This document shows, in pieces, positions 6,397-13,599 of a stretch of DNA of 13,772 nucleotides (the stretch's first letter is position 1; every line of letters begins with the position of its first letter). Source of the stretch: an uncultured Verrucomicrobiales bacterium (lineage in GTDB: Bacteria; Verrucomicrobiota; Verrucomicrobiia; Limisphaerales; JACDHS01); the NCBI GenBank assembly GCA_937983475.1, contig CALJZV010000024.1, positions 1 to 13,772 on the forward strand. The letters run 5' to 3'. The notes under the pieces were generated by a model. That model did no database searches. It had not been told where the DNA came from and was given only the letters and a program-made list of their open reading frames with translations. The position numbers and the translations under genes are program-made.

Positions 6397-8340
6397 TCAA
6401 AGTTGAATGGCGCTATTGGATTTTGACTGGCTGGAGGCGCGGTAAACGGGCCGTTCGAGGCTCGCGGGAATGCTGATGCGATGATTGCTCTCGCGGCGAA
6501 GGCGCTTGAGGGCGGTTTTCACCACCCATCCCGATTTCTCGAGAGCCGTGCGCGCCTTATCGGACGGCGCGCCGGTGATTTCGCAGACAATCCGAACTGC
6601 GCGGTCCTTCAGCTTTATGTTGGACGGATTCAAATCCACCATCAGGTTGCTGACGACCTTGCCCATGCGGACCATGGCAAGCGTGGTCAGCATGTTGAGA
6701 ATCAATTTGGTGGCCGTGCCCGCCTTGAGCCGCGTGGAGCCGGTCAGGACTTCGGGGCCAACGTCCGGCGCAATGATAATACGGGGACGGTCCTTGGGGG
6801 CCACCTTGAGGTGCGGGTTGAAGCAAATGAGCATCGTGACGGCCTTGCGGCGCTGGGCCTCGCGCAACGCACCCCAGACAAAAGGGGTCCGTCCGCTGGC
6901 CGCGATGCCGATGACAATGTCCTTGTGATTGATATGGCTGAACTGGATGGCTTCCTGGCCCGCGCCCATGTCGTCCTCAGCGCCTTCCACCGCGCGCCAC
7001 AACGCCGCCTGACCGCCGGCAATGATACCTTGGACCATTTCCGGGGGCGTCCGGAAGGTGGGCGGACATTCGCTCGCGTCCAGCACGCCGAGGCGTCCGC
7101 TGGTGCCCGCGCCAACGTAAAAAAGGCGACCGCCTTTCTTAAATGCATTGGTGATCAGCCGTATGGCGCGCGCAATCTTTTCCCGCTCCGCGTAAATGGC
7201 GTCTGGAATCTTGGCATCCTCGCGCAACATCAACTGCACCATTTCCTCGAAGGGCAGCTGATCCAGGTTGATCGAAAGCGGATTGCGGCGCTCGGTGGCG
7301 GGCAGGTCGGCTGAAATGACGGGGTGCTTCACGTCGCCCGCCTTTTCCACTCGAACAGGTTCGACCGGAGCCGCTTTCAAACCAGCATGTTTTTGGGCCA
7401 GTTCGACCGCGCCCCAGACGCTGTCGCGCTGCAATGGCGTCACCACTGCCTGTGGCCAGAGTTCTTTCAGCTTTCGGCGAACCATCTCGGTGAATTTGGG
7501 CTGCTTTTGCAGAATGCTTCCCGCGAGAACAAATTGAACCGTTTGCCCTTTTTTAACCAGCCGCGCGGCGCAGCAGGCGCCATCCTTGGCCAGGCTGGAG
7601 GCGGCTCCTTCGAGAATGTCGGCCGCAATTTTGTCTTTCTTCAGCCAGGCATCGAACACGGTGACCGCCAACGCGGCCACCTCGGCCTTGCCGGCGTTTT
7701 GCACCCAGCCAATCAGGTCGTCGGGCTTGTTGAGCTGCAAAGCACGGAGGAGTTTCTGGCCCAACAGAGGCCATTCGCCATCCCGGTCGAAGTAATAAAC
7801 CACCGCCTTGAGCGCGCGCAGGCCGATTTCGTAGGCGCTGCCTTTGTCGCCGATTAAATGTCCCCAGCCGCCCACGCGAACGCGTTTGCCGTCAGGCGTG
7901 ACTCCAAAACAACAGGAGCCGGTGCCGCTGACGAGCAGCACGCGGGTAAATTCCTTGCCGTTTGGCGACTTGGCCGCAGCCAACGCGGTCTCCAGGTCGT
8001 TGGTGGCGTAGCAGGGAATGCCCGGCCAGACTTTTTCGGCGGCATCGCGGATGCGCTTGCGGTCGGATTCAGCCCGGGCTCCCGCCATGCCGATGGCAAT
8101 CGAATCGGGCTTGCGGGCGCTGCGGTGAATCAGGCTGATTTTCTGGAAATGCTTAACGAGCTGGATGTCATTCAGCAAACGGATGTTGCCGGGTCCAGCT
8201 TCATACTGAACCGCTTGTCCTCCATTATTTTGCGTTAAAATGGCAACGCTCTTGGTCCCACCGCATTCTACCCCCAAAAACAATGGACCCTTGTGTTGTT
8301 CGGGCTGTCTCATCAGGCGGGCAATCATTTCTGATGACAT
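6397..8340 (-). CDS. Fused amino-sugar kinase (NAGK/MurK-like) and N-acetylmuramic acid 6-phosphate etherase (MurQ)
   Basis: This 647-residue protein has two enzyme domains. Residues about 18-325 are an ASKHA kinase of the BadF/NAGK type: LFLGVECGGTKS (phosphate-1 loop), ATNDLETAL with Asp115 as likely base, LLVSGTGSC (phosphate-2, about 135-143) and GGWGHLIGDKGSAYEIG (about 157-173). Such enzymes phosphorylate GlcNAc, or both GlcNAc and MurNAc in MurK. After a linker, residues about 349-647 are a full-length MurQ: TERRNP start, GAGTSGRLGVLDASECPPTF with Glu424, VEGAEDD with Glu455, ASGRTPFVWGAL, and TGSTRLKAGTATKLILNM. By alignment from memory these glutamates match Glu83 and Glu114 of E. 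coli MurQ. MurQ cleaves MurNAc-6-P to GlcNAc-6-P and D-lactate. ATG 8340 has GGAAAA six bases upstream; the frame is open to 8412, and Met34 of that frame is another option. Confidence 0.9.
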   Translation of the reverse strand: MSSEMIARLMRQPEQHKGPLFLGVECGGTKSVAILTQNNGGQAVQYEAGPGNIRLLNDIQLVKHFQKISLIHRSARKPDSIAIGMAGARAESDRKRIRDAAEKVWPGIPCYATNDLETALAAAKSPNGKEFTRVLLVSGTGSCCFGVTPDGKRVRVGGWGHLIGDKGSAYEIGLRALKAVVYYFDRDGEWPLLGQKLLRALQLNKPDDLIGWVQNAGKAEVAALAVTVFDAWLKKDKIAADILEGAASSLAKDGACCAARLVKKGQTVQFVLAGSILQKQPKFTEMVRRKLKELWPQAVVTPLQRDSVWGAVELAQKHAGLKAAPVEPVRVEKAGDVKHPVISADLPATERRNPLSINLDQLPFEEMVQLMLREDAKIPDAIYAEREKIARAIRLITNAFKKGGRLFYVGAGTSGRLGVLDASECPPTFRTPPEMVQGIIAGGQAALWRAVEGAEDDMGAGQEAIQFSHINHKDIVIGIAASGRTPFVWGALREAQRRKAVTMLICFNPHLKVAPKDRPRIIIAPDVGPEVLTGSTRLKAGTATKLILNMLTTLAMVRMGKVVSNLMVDLNPSNIKLKDRAVRIVCEITGAPSDKARTALEKSGWVVKTALKRLRRESNHRISIPASLERPVYRASSQSKSNSAIQL

Positions 8341-8412
8341 GCCATTTTCCAAGCCTAGATTTTGGAATTTTTTGCTTGTGAAGCACTTGCCCCCTTGCCG
8401 CAGAGCAAACAA

Positions 8413-8436
8413 CCAACCAGATTCGCGCTTGGTTGG
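8413..8436. promoter_or_regulatory. Perfect 7-bp inverted repeat in the divergent intergenic region, candidate operator
   Basis: CCAACCA (8413-8419) and TGGTTGG (8430-8436) are exact reverse complements with 10 bases between. The right arm overlaps TTGGTT (8429-8434), which with TACTGG (8452-8457) at 17-base spacing forms a weak promoter candidate for the gene at 8464. A protein bound here could control both that gene and the fusion gene at 8340. Confidence 0.35.
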
Positions 8437-8463
8437 CAGGCCATCGTGCGCTACTGGTAAATC

Positions 8464-8715
8464 ATGACAGAGACCGAATGTGCCGTCCTGGACGCCCTAC
8501 TGGAACTGGAAGCCACCGTCGCCTCCATGCGCACGGCCCCCACCAAGCCCAGCCTGATGCCGTTGTTTGAGCGACTGGACCAACTGACCCGGCAATTGCC
8601 GCCCTCCACCGACCCCGAGCTGCTGCACTATCTGCACCGGAAAAGTTATGAAAAGGCCCGCTTGTTTCTTCAGGGTCGCGACGCCGAAAACCAGCGGGGA
8701 AGCTGCCGTCATTAA
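8464..8715 (+). CDS. Small protein of unknown function upstream of mnmE
   Basis: This 83-residue soluble protein has no signal peptide or membrane segment. Residues 1-22 (LDALLELEATV) and 29-46 (SLMPLFERLDQLTRQL) look like amphipathic helices, joined by a Pro/Thr-rich turn. The C-terminal part, LLHYLHRKSYEKARLFLQGRD, is basic and helical and ends near Cys81. The composition and third-position G/C bias look coding, and the gene sits 73 bases before mnmE on the same strand. I do not recognise a family. No Shine-Dalgarno sequence precedes ATG 8464; the weak promoter at 8429-8457 would make it leaderless. A role linked to MnmE would be guesswork. Confidence 0.7.
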   Translation: MTETECAVLDALLELEATVASMRTAPTKPSLMPLFERLDQLTRQLPPSTDPELLHYLHRKSYEKARLFLQGRDAENQRGSCRH

Positions 8716-8741
8716 CGCCTCTCTCCGCTTCGCCCCGGCGC

Positions 8742-8747
8742 TATAAT
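8742..8747 (+). promoter_or_regulatory. Candidate -10 box for mnmE
   Basis: A perfect TATAAT lies 41 bases before the mnmE ATG. The -35 position (8719-8724, CTCTCT) is a poor match, so activity would need an activator or a relaxed -35. The implied leader is about 35 nt. Confidence 0.4.
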
Positions 8748-8788
8748 TCCTTTGCACTTCGCCGCCGCTGGACAACAGTTTATTTCCC

Positions 8789-10150
8789 ATGCAGTTGACC
8801 GACACCATCGCAGCCGTCGCCACTCCCTTGGGGGAAGGCGGCCTGGCGGTCCTCCGGTTGTCCGGTGCCGAAGCGGTGACCGTGGCCGAACGGTCCTATG
8901 TTTCTCCTGCAAGAACTGCGTTGTCGCAGGTGCCCACGCATACCCTGCACTACGGGCACATTGTGCGGCAGGGCAAAACGGTGGACGAAGTGATGGTCGC
9001 GGTGATGCGCGCGCCCCGCACATTCACCCGCGAGGATGTCGTGGAAATCAGTTGCCACGGCGGCATTCTGGCGGCCAAGCGGGTGTTGGACACGCTTCTG
9101 GAAAACGGTGCCCGTCTGGCGTTGCCGGGGGAGTTCACCAAGCGGGCCTTCCTCAATGGCCGCATTGACCTGGCCCAGGCCGAGGCCGTGGCCGACCTGA
9201 TTCACGCCCGGACCGACCTGGCGCTGGCCGCCGCCAATGAGCAACTGGCGGGCAAGCTTTCCCAGCGCATCAATCACCTGCGGGATGACTTGGTCAAAGT
9301 CCTCGCCCACGTCGAGGCCCATATCGATTTTCCTGACGAGGACATTGCGCCCGACACCCGCGACCAACTGGTTGAGAAACTGGAGCAGGCTCAGCGGTTC
9401 ATGGCCGAGTTGCTGCGCACAGCCAACGAAGGCCAGATTCTGCGGCGGGGCATCCGCGCCGCCATCATCGGGCGGCCCAACGCCGGCAAATCCAGCCTGC
9501 TCAATCTACTGTTGGGCCACGACCGGGCCATCGTTTCGCCCATTGCCGGCACCACGCGCGACACCATCGAGGAAACCGCCGCCATTCGCGGCATTCCCGT
9601 GGTGTTCGTGGACACCGCCGGGCTGCGCGAAGCCAGCGATGAAATTGAAGTCGAAGGCATCCGCCGCAGCCGCGCCTCGGTGGCGAAGGCGGAATTGATT
9701 CTCCACGTGTTCGACGCCTCCGAACCGCTCACACCGATCGATGAAACCTACCTGAACGAATTTTCCGGCAAAAAATGCCTGTTCATCCGCAACAAGGCCG
9801 ACCTGCCGTCCCAACTGCGCCTGCCGGAAAATGTGACCGCGCTGGACGTCTCGTGCCACACCGGCGCGGGTCTTGAGGAATTAAAAGACGCGATCAAACG
9901 CGCCGTCTGGTCCGGCGACATCAAGGCCGAAATGCTCCAGGTGATGATCAACTCGCGCCATCAGGAAGCCCTTTCCCGGTCACAGACCGCGACGCGGACC
10001 ACCGTGCAGGCCCTGTGCGCGGGACAGCCATTGGAACTGGCCGCCATGGACCTGCGGATCGCCGTCAACGCGGTCGGTGAAATCGTCGGCAAAACCTCCA
10101 CCGAGGATTTGCTCGACTCGATTTTCAGCCAGTTCTGCCTGGGCAAATGA
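8789..10150 (+). CDS. mnmE: tRNA uridine-5-carboxymethylaminomethyl modification GTPase MnmE
   Basis: This 453-residue protein is MnmE (TrmE), which with MnmG modifies the wobble uridine of certain tRNAs. The N-terminal folate-binding domain starts DTIAAVATPLGEGGLAVLRLSG and contains EISCHGG (about 86-92) and GEFTKRAFLNGRIDLAQAEAVADLI (about 114-138). The inserted G domain has G1 GRPNAGKSS (228-236), G2 GTTRD (254-258), G3 DTAG (275-278) and G4 NKAD (335-338). The C-terminus ends FCLGK with the conserved Cys451 in place (FCIGK in many homologues). All key residues are present and the length matches the family. ATG 8789 is the family start; there is no clear Shine-Dalgarno sequence. Confidence 0.98.
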   Translation: MQLTDTIAAVATPLGEGGLAVLRLSGAEAVTVAERSYVSPARTALSQVPTHTLHYGHIVRQGKTVDEVMVAVMRAPRTFTREDVVEISCHGGILAAKRVLDTLLENGARLALPGEFTKRAFLNGRIDLAQAEAVADLIHARTDLALAAANEQLAGKLSQRINHLRDDLVKVLAHVEAHIDFPDEDIAPDTRDQLVEKLEQAQRFMAELLRTANEGQILRRGIRAAIIGRPNAGKSSLLNLLLGHDRAIVSPIAGTTRDTIEETAAIRGIPVVFVDTAGLREASDEIEVEGIRRSRASVAKAELILHVFDASEPLTPIDETYLNEFSGKKCLFIRNKADLPSQLRLPENVTALDVSCHTGAGLEELKDAIKRAVWSGDIKAEMLQVMINSRHQEALSRSQTATRTTVQALCAGQPLELAAMDLRIAVNAVGEIVGKTSTEDLLDSIFSQFCLGK

Positions 10151-10263
10151 GGCAGGTTCACGGTTCGACGGCCACCCTGTTGGAGATCCCGACTCCAAAA
10201 AACAATTTTGACTTCCCCAAAAGTTTGGGCCAGTTTCCCCCGCATTTTTAGGCATACAGCCTA

Positions 10264-10292
10264 TTGCAACGGCACAGCCGACACGTTAATTG
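10264..10292 (+). promoter_or_regulatory. Candidate topB promoter
   Basis: TTGCAA (10264-10269) and TAATTG (10287-10292) are spaced by 17 bases. The start codon is 12 bases after the -10 box, so the leader would be about 5-6 nt. The rest of the 154-base mnmE-topB gap holds two small inverted repeats: TTGGAG/CTCCAA at about 10179-10198, followed by A rather than T, and CCCAAA/TTTGGG at about 10218-10231. Confidence 0.35.
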
Positions 10293-10304
10293 TCCTGAAT
10301 TTAA

Positions 10305-12824
10305 ATGGGTAAAGCGCTGATCATCGCCGAGAAACCGTCCGTCGCCAGCGACATCGCCAAGGCGCTGGGCGGGTTCAAAAAACAGGCCGATTACTTCGAA
10401 AACGATCAATACGTCATCTCGTCGGCCGTCGGCCACCTGCTGGAGCTGGTCGCCCCCGAGGACGAGGAAATCAAGCGCGGCAAATGGAGCTTTGAACGCC
10501 TCCCGGTCATTCCCAAAAAATTCTCCCTCCGGCCCATTGAGAAAAACGAGAGCCGCCTCAAGGTCCTGCTCAAGCTGATCAAACGCAAGGACGTCGACGC
10601 TCTCATCAATGCCTGCGACGCCGGGCGCGAGGGTGAGTTGATCTTCCGCTACATCGTCCAGTACGCCGACGTGGAAAAGCCCGTCCAGCGTCTCTGGCTG
10701 CAATCCATGACGCCCGCGGCCATTCGCGAGGGCTTTGACAAGCTGCGCAGCGACCAGGCGTTGCAACCACTGGCCCAGGCCGCCGTCTGCCGTTCCGAAT
10801 CCGACTGGCTGGTCGGCATCAACGGCACCCGCGCCATGACCGCGTTCAATTCCAAAACCGGCGGGTTTCATCTGACCACCGTCGGGCGGGTGCAGACCCC
10901 CACCTTGGCCATCGTGGTGGAACGCGAGGAGAAAATTAAGAAGTTCGTGGCCCGCGACTACTGGGAAGTCCACGCCACCTTCGATGCGCAGGCCGGCCAG
11001 TACGTCGGGCGCTGGTTCGACGAGAAGTTTTCCAAGGACAAGAAGGAAGCTGACGGCGAACTGCGCGCCGAACGCCTTTGGGATGCCGCGCTGGCCGAGG
11101 CGCTCAAGGCCAAATGCCTGGGCAAGCCCGGCGTCGTCACCGAGGAAAGCAAGCCCTCCACGCAGCTTTCCCCCCTGCTCTACGACCTGACCAGCCTGCA
11201 ACGCGAGGCCAACGGCCGCTTTGGCTTCTCCGCCAAGAACACCCTTGGCATTGCCCAGGCGCTTTACGAAAAACACAAGGTTCTCACCTACCCGCGAACC
11301 GATTCGCGCGCGCTGCCCGAGGATTACATCGGCACGGTAAAGAAAACCCTGCAGGCCTTTGGCGACACCGGTTACAGCACCTTCGCCCACCAGATTCTCC
11401 AGCAGGACTGGGTGCGGCCCAACAAGCGCATTTTTAACAACGCCAAAGTCTCCGATCACTTTGCCATCATCCCCACCTCGCTCCTTCCCAAGAACCTGAG
11501 CGAGCCGGAGCAGAAACTCTACGATCTGGTCACCAAGCGGTTCCTGGCCGTGTTCTACCCTGCGGCGGAATTCCTCATCACCACGCGCATCACCCGCGTC
11601 GAGCAGGAGCCGTTCAAGACCGAGGGCAAAATTCTGGTCAACCCCGGCTGGATGGCCGTCTATGGCAAGGAAGCCCAGACCGACGACCAGAACGCCAGCC
11701 TCGTGCCGGTGCAATCCGGCGAGACGGTGAACACCTCGCAGGTGGATGTTCACCATCACCAGACCAAACCCCCGCCGCGCTACACCGAAGCCACGCTGCT
11801 TTCAGCCATGGAAGGCGCCGGCAAGCTGGTTGAGGACGAGGAACTGCGCGAGGCCATGAGCGCCAAAGGGCTTGGAACACCGGCCACCCGCGCGGCCGTC
11901 ATCGAAGGGTTGATCCATGAAAAATACCTCGTTCGCAACGCGCGCGAGCTTCAACCCACTGCCAAGGCCTTCTCTCTTATCACCCTGCTGCGCGGCCTGA
12001 ATGTCCCCGAACTCTGCTCCCCCGAGCTGACCGGCAACTGGGAATTCAAGCTCAAGCAAATGGAACGCGGCGAACTGCAACGGCAGGACTTCATGCAGCA
12101 GATCGCCGACATGACCCGCGCCATCGTCGAAAAAACAAAGCAGTACGAGAGCGACACCGTTCCCGGCGATTTCGGCGAACTGAAAGTCCCCTGCCCCAAA
12201 TGCGGCGGCGTCATCAAGGAGAATTATAAAAAGTTCCAGTGCCTCAAATGCGACTTCGCCATGTGGAAAATCATGGCCGGACGGCAATTTGAAATCCCCG
12301 AGGTCGAAGAGCTTCTCGCAAACAAGACCGTTGGCCCCATCCAGGGTTTCCGCAGCAAAATGGGCCGGCCATTCGCCGCAATCCTCAAGCTCACGCCAGA
12401 GTTCAAGGTCGAATTTGACTTCGGCCAGGACAACGCCGACGGCGAAGGCACCGCTCCCGAAATTGACCTTTCCGGACAGGAACCGCTCGGCAACTGCCCC
12501 AAATGCCAGTCGCCGGTTTACGAGCACGGCATGGCCTACGGATGCGAAAAGGCGCTGCGCAAACAAGGCTGCGACTTCCGCATGGGCAAGATCATTCTCC
12601 AGCGCCCCATCGAGCGCGAGCAGGTCAAAAAGATCCTCCAAAACGGCAAGACCGATCTCCTGCACAAATTCATCTCCAAGAAAGGCCGCCCCTTCTCCGC
12701 CTTTTTGGTGGCCGACAAGACCGGCAAAGTCGGATTTGAGTTTGCCCCGCGCGAGCCCAAGGCCAAAAAAAGTGCCCCATCCGCCCCGGCTGAAGCCAAG
12801 CCCGAAACTGCCGGCAAGGAATAA
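10305..12824 (+). CDS. topB: DNA topoisomerase III (type IA)
   Basis: This 839-residue type IA topoisomerase relaxes and decatenates DNA through a transient 5'-phosphotyrosine link. The Toprim domain has Glu9 (IIAEKPS) and DAGREGE (105-111). The topoisomerase core shows GRVQTPTLAIV (about 194-204), the active-site Tyr329 in TYPRTDS, SDHFAIIPT with His385, and GLGTPATRA (about 522-530). The N-terminus and DAGREGE arrangement fit TopB rather than TopA. The tail carries two four-cysteine zinc motifs: Cys630, 633, 646, 649 and Cys731, 734, 747, 756. Each is followed by a repeat containing KxGRPFxA (about 685-692 and 792-799), the C-terminal repeat known from TopB-like proteins. A Lys/Ala/Pro tail ends it. 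ATG 10305 is the family start, without a Shine-Dalgarno sequence. Confidence 0.95.
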   Translation: MGKALIIAEKPSVASDIAKALGGFKKQADYFENDQYVISSAVGHLLELVAPEDEEIKRGKWSFERLPVIPKKFSLRPIEKNESRLKVLLKLIKRKDVDALINACDAGREGELIFRYIVQYADVEKPVQRLWLQSMTPAAIREGFDKLRSDQALQPLAQAAVCRSESDWLVGINGTRAMTAFNSKTGGFHLTTVGRVQTPTLAIVVEREEKIKKFVARDYWEVHATFDAQAGQYVGRWFDEKFSKDKKEADGELRAERLWDAALAEALKAKCLGKPGVVTEESKPSTQLSPLLYDLTSLQREANGRFGFSAKNTLGIAQALYEKHKVLTYPRTDSRALPEDYIGTVKKTLQAFGDTGYSTFAHQILQQDWVRPNKRIFNNAKVSDHFAIIPTSLLPKNLSEPEQKLYDLVTKRFLAVFYPAAEFLITTRITRVEQEPFKTEGKILVNPGWMAVYGKEAQTDDQNASLVPVQSGETVNTSQVDVHHHQTKPPPRYTEATLLSAMEGAGKLVEDEELREAMSAKGLGTPATRAAVIEGLIHEKYLVRNARELQPTAKAFSLITLLRGLNVPELCSPELTGNWEFKLKQMERGELQRQDFMQQIADMTRAIVEKTKQYESDTVPGDFGELKVPCPKCGGVIKENYKKFQCLKCDFAMWKIMAGRQFEIPEVEELLANKTVGPIQGFRSKMGRPFAAILKLTPEFKVEFDFGQDNADGEGTAPEIDLSGQEPLGNCPKCQSPVYEHGMAYGCEKALRKQGCDFRMGKIILQRPIEREQVKKILQNGKTDLLHKFISKKGRPFSAFLVADKTGKVGFEFAPREPKAKKSAPSAPAEAKPETAGKE

Positions 12825-12832
12825 CTCATCCA

Positions 12833-12876
12833 GCCACAGAAATCCGGACGCACGATCTCCGCGAGTCTGGCTTTTT
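12833..12876 (+). terminator. Probable terminator after topB
   Basis: CCGGAC (12844-12849) pairs with GTCTGG (12865-12870), with one G-T wobble, and CTTTTT follows to 12876. An alternative pairing uses GCCACAGA (12833-12840) with TCTGGC (12866-12871). It begins 9 bases after the topB stop. The loop is long, so efficiency is uncertain. Confidence 0.55.
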
Positions 12877-13035
12877 CATTTCGCCGAAAGAATTTGCCGG
12901 AGAGGCGAGCTCCTGCGAGTCCGATTTATTCTCCCGATGAAAGCTCAGGGGCTCGTGGAAGGCGCCCCGGTAAATGCCAGGCCAGAGTGCATTCACCGGC
13001 CAACTTTGCCTTTTAATTATTGCGAAGCACTGACC

Positions 13036-13136
13036 TGAAGCCCCGTCAGGGGCGACCTATAATAGCCCCGGGCAAGCGCAGCGCCGCCCGGGGTCCACCA
13101 TCCCAAAAAGTATGTCACTTTACCGGCTCAGCCGGT
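13036..13136. repeat. Candidate dispersed palindromic intergenic element
   Basis: Three hairpins follow in close order: GCCCC-gtca-GGGGC, CCCCGGGC/GCCCGGGG with a 12-base loop, and ACCGGC-tca-GCCGGT. The phrase GAAGCCCCGTCAGGGGCGACC before a second GC hairpin resembles a repeated intergenic element I recall from Planctomycetes and Verrucomicrobia genomes; this is memory, not a search. Only one copy is in the window, so the repeat status is inferred. Confidence 0.45.
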
Positions 13137-13321
13137 GCGACCGACCGCGAGTTTTTCATCGGATCCTTGCGGCGGCACCTCTTGCGGACGGCCTTTGGGA
13201 CGATTTTCAGAGACCCCGTGCGTTTTTCGGGGCAAATGGGCGGAAATCCGCCAAACCGCTGCCCAAAAGCGACTTGCAGCCAGTCCTCCCGCGAAAACCA
13301 CCCAATTTCGGTTTACAAAAA

Positions 13322-13599
13322 AAACTTTTCCACGTGGCAGACGAAGTTTTGGCTCTCAAAAAAAAGTTTTCCAACGTGGCAGACAAAGTTTTGGCTCTCA
13401 AAAAAAGTTTTCCAACGTGGCGGACGAAGTTTTGGCTCTCAAAATAAAGATTTCCACGTGGCGGACGAAGTTTTGGCTCTCAAAATAAAGTTTTCCACGT
13501 GGCGGACGAAGTTTTGGCTCACAAAATAAAGTTTTCCACGTGGCGGACAAAGTTTTGGCTCTCAAAATAAAGTTTTCCACATGGCGGACAAAGTTTTGG
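13322..13599. repeat. 41-bp tandem repeat array, seven copies
   Basis: Seven head-to-tail units are seen, with GTGGC (ATGGC in unit 7) at 13334, 13376, 13417, 13458, 13499, 13540 and 13581, so the steps are 42, 41, 41, 41, 41 and 41. Each unit reads AAAGTTTTCC, ACGTGGC(A/G)GAC, (A/G)AAGTTTTGG, CTCTCAAAA(T). CCACGTGG, a perfect 8-bp palindrome, is intact in units 1, 4, 5 and 6, has an extra A in units 2 and 3, and is CCACATGG in unit 7. The last unit is cut after TTTTGG. A degraded trace may precede unit 1 (about 13305-13321). There are no unique spacers. The period is not a multiple of three, and no gene is evident in it. Confidence 0.95.

Larger units (their letters stand above)
12825..13321. 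other. Gene-poor spacer with several inverted repeats
   Basis: No convincing gene is seen here. A plus-strand frame is open from 13020 through the repeats, but its translation is low-complexity and basic with no domain. Inverted repeats are CCGGTAAATGC/GCATTCACCGG (12967-12999, one mismatch), GCCCC/GGGGC (13040-13053), CCCCGGGC/GCCCGGGG (13066-13093), ACCGGC/GCCGGT (13122-13136), CCCCG/CGGGG (13214-13232) and GGCGGA/TCCGCC (13239-13252). The density of perfect stems is much higher than in the rest of the window. Confidence 0.7.

Noticed and set aside
8341..8412. 24-residue extension of the kinase-etherase fusion to 8412
   Set aside because: The added residues do not resemble the kinase family, and ATG 8340 has a better upstream purine stretch.
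10179..10198. Terminator after mnmE
   Set aside because: The TTGGAG/CTCCAA stem is followed by an A run, not a T run, on the plus strand.
10248..11759. 503-residue minus-strand frame opposite topB
   Set aside because: Long antisense frames are expected in G+C-rich genes; the plus-strand topB has all catalytic motifs.
13020..13529. 169-residue plus-strand frame running into the tandem array
   Set aside because: The translation is basic and low-complexity, reads hairpin elements and then the repeat in three successive frames because 41 is not a multiple of three, and shows no domain or start signal.
13322..13599. CRISPR array
   Set aside because: Whole 41-bp units repeat without unique spacers, and no cas gene is nearby.
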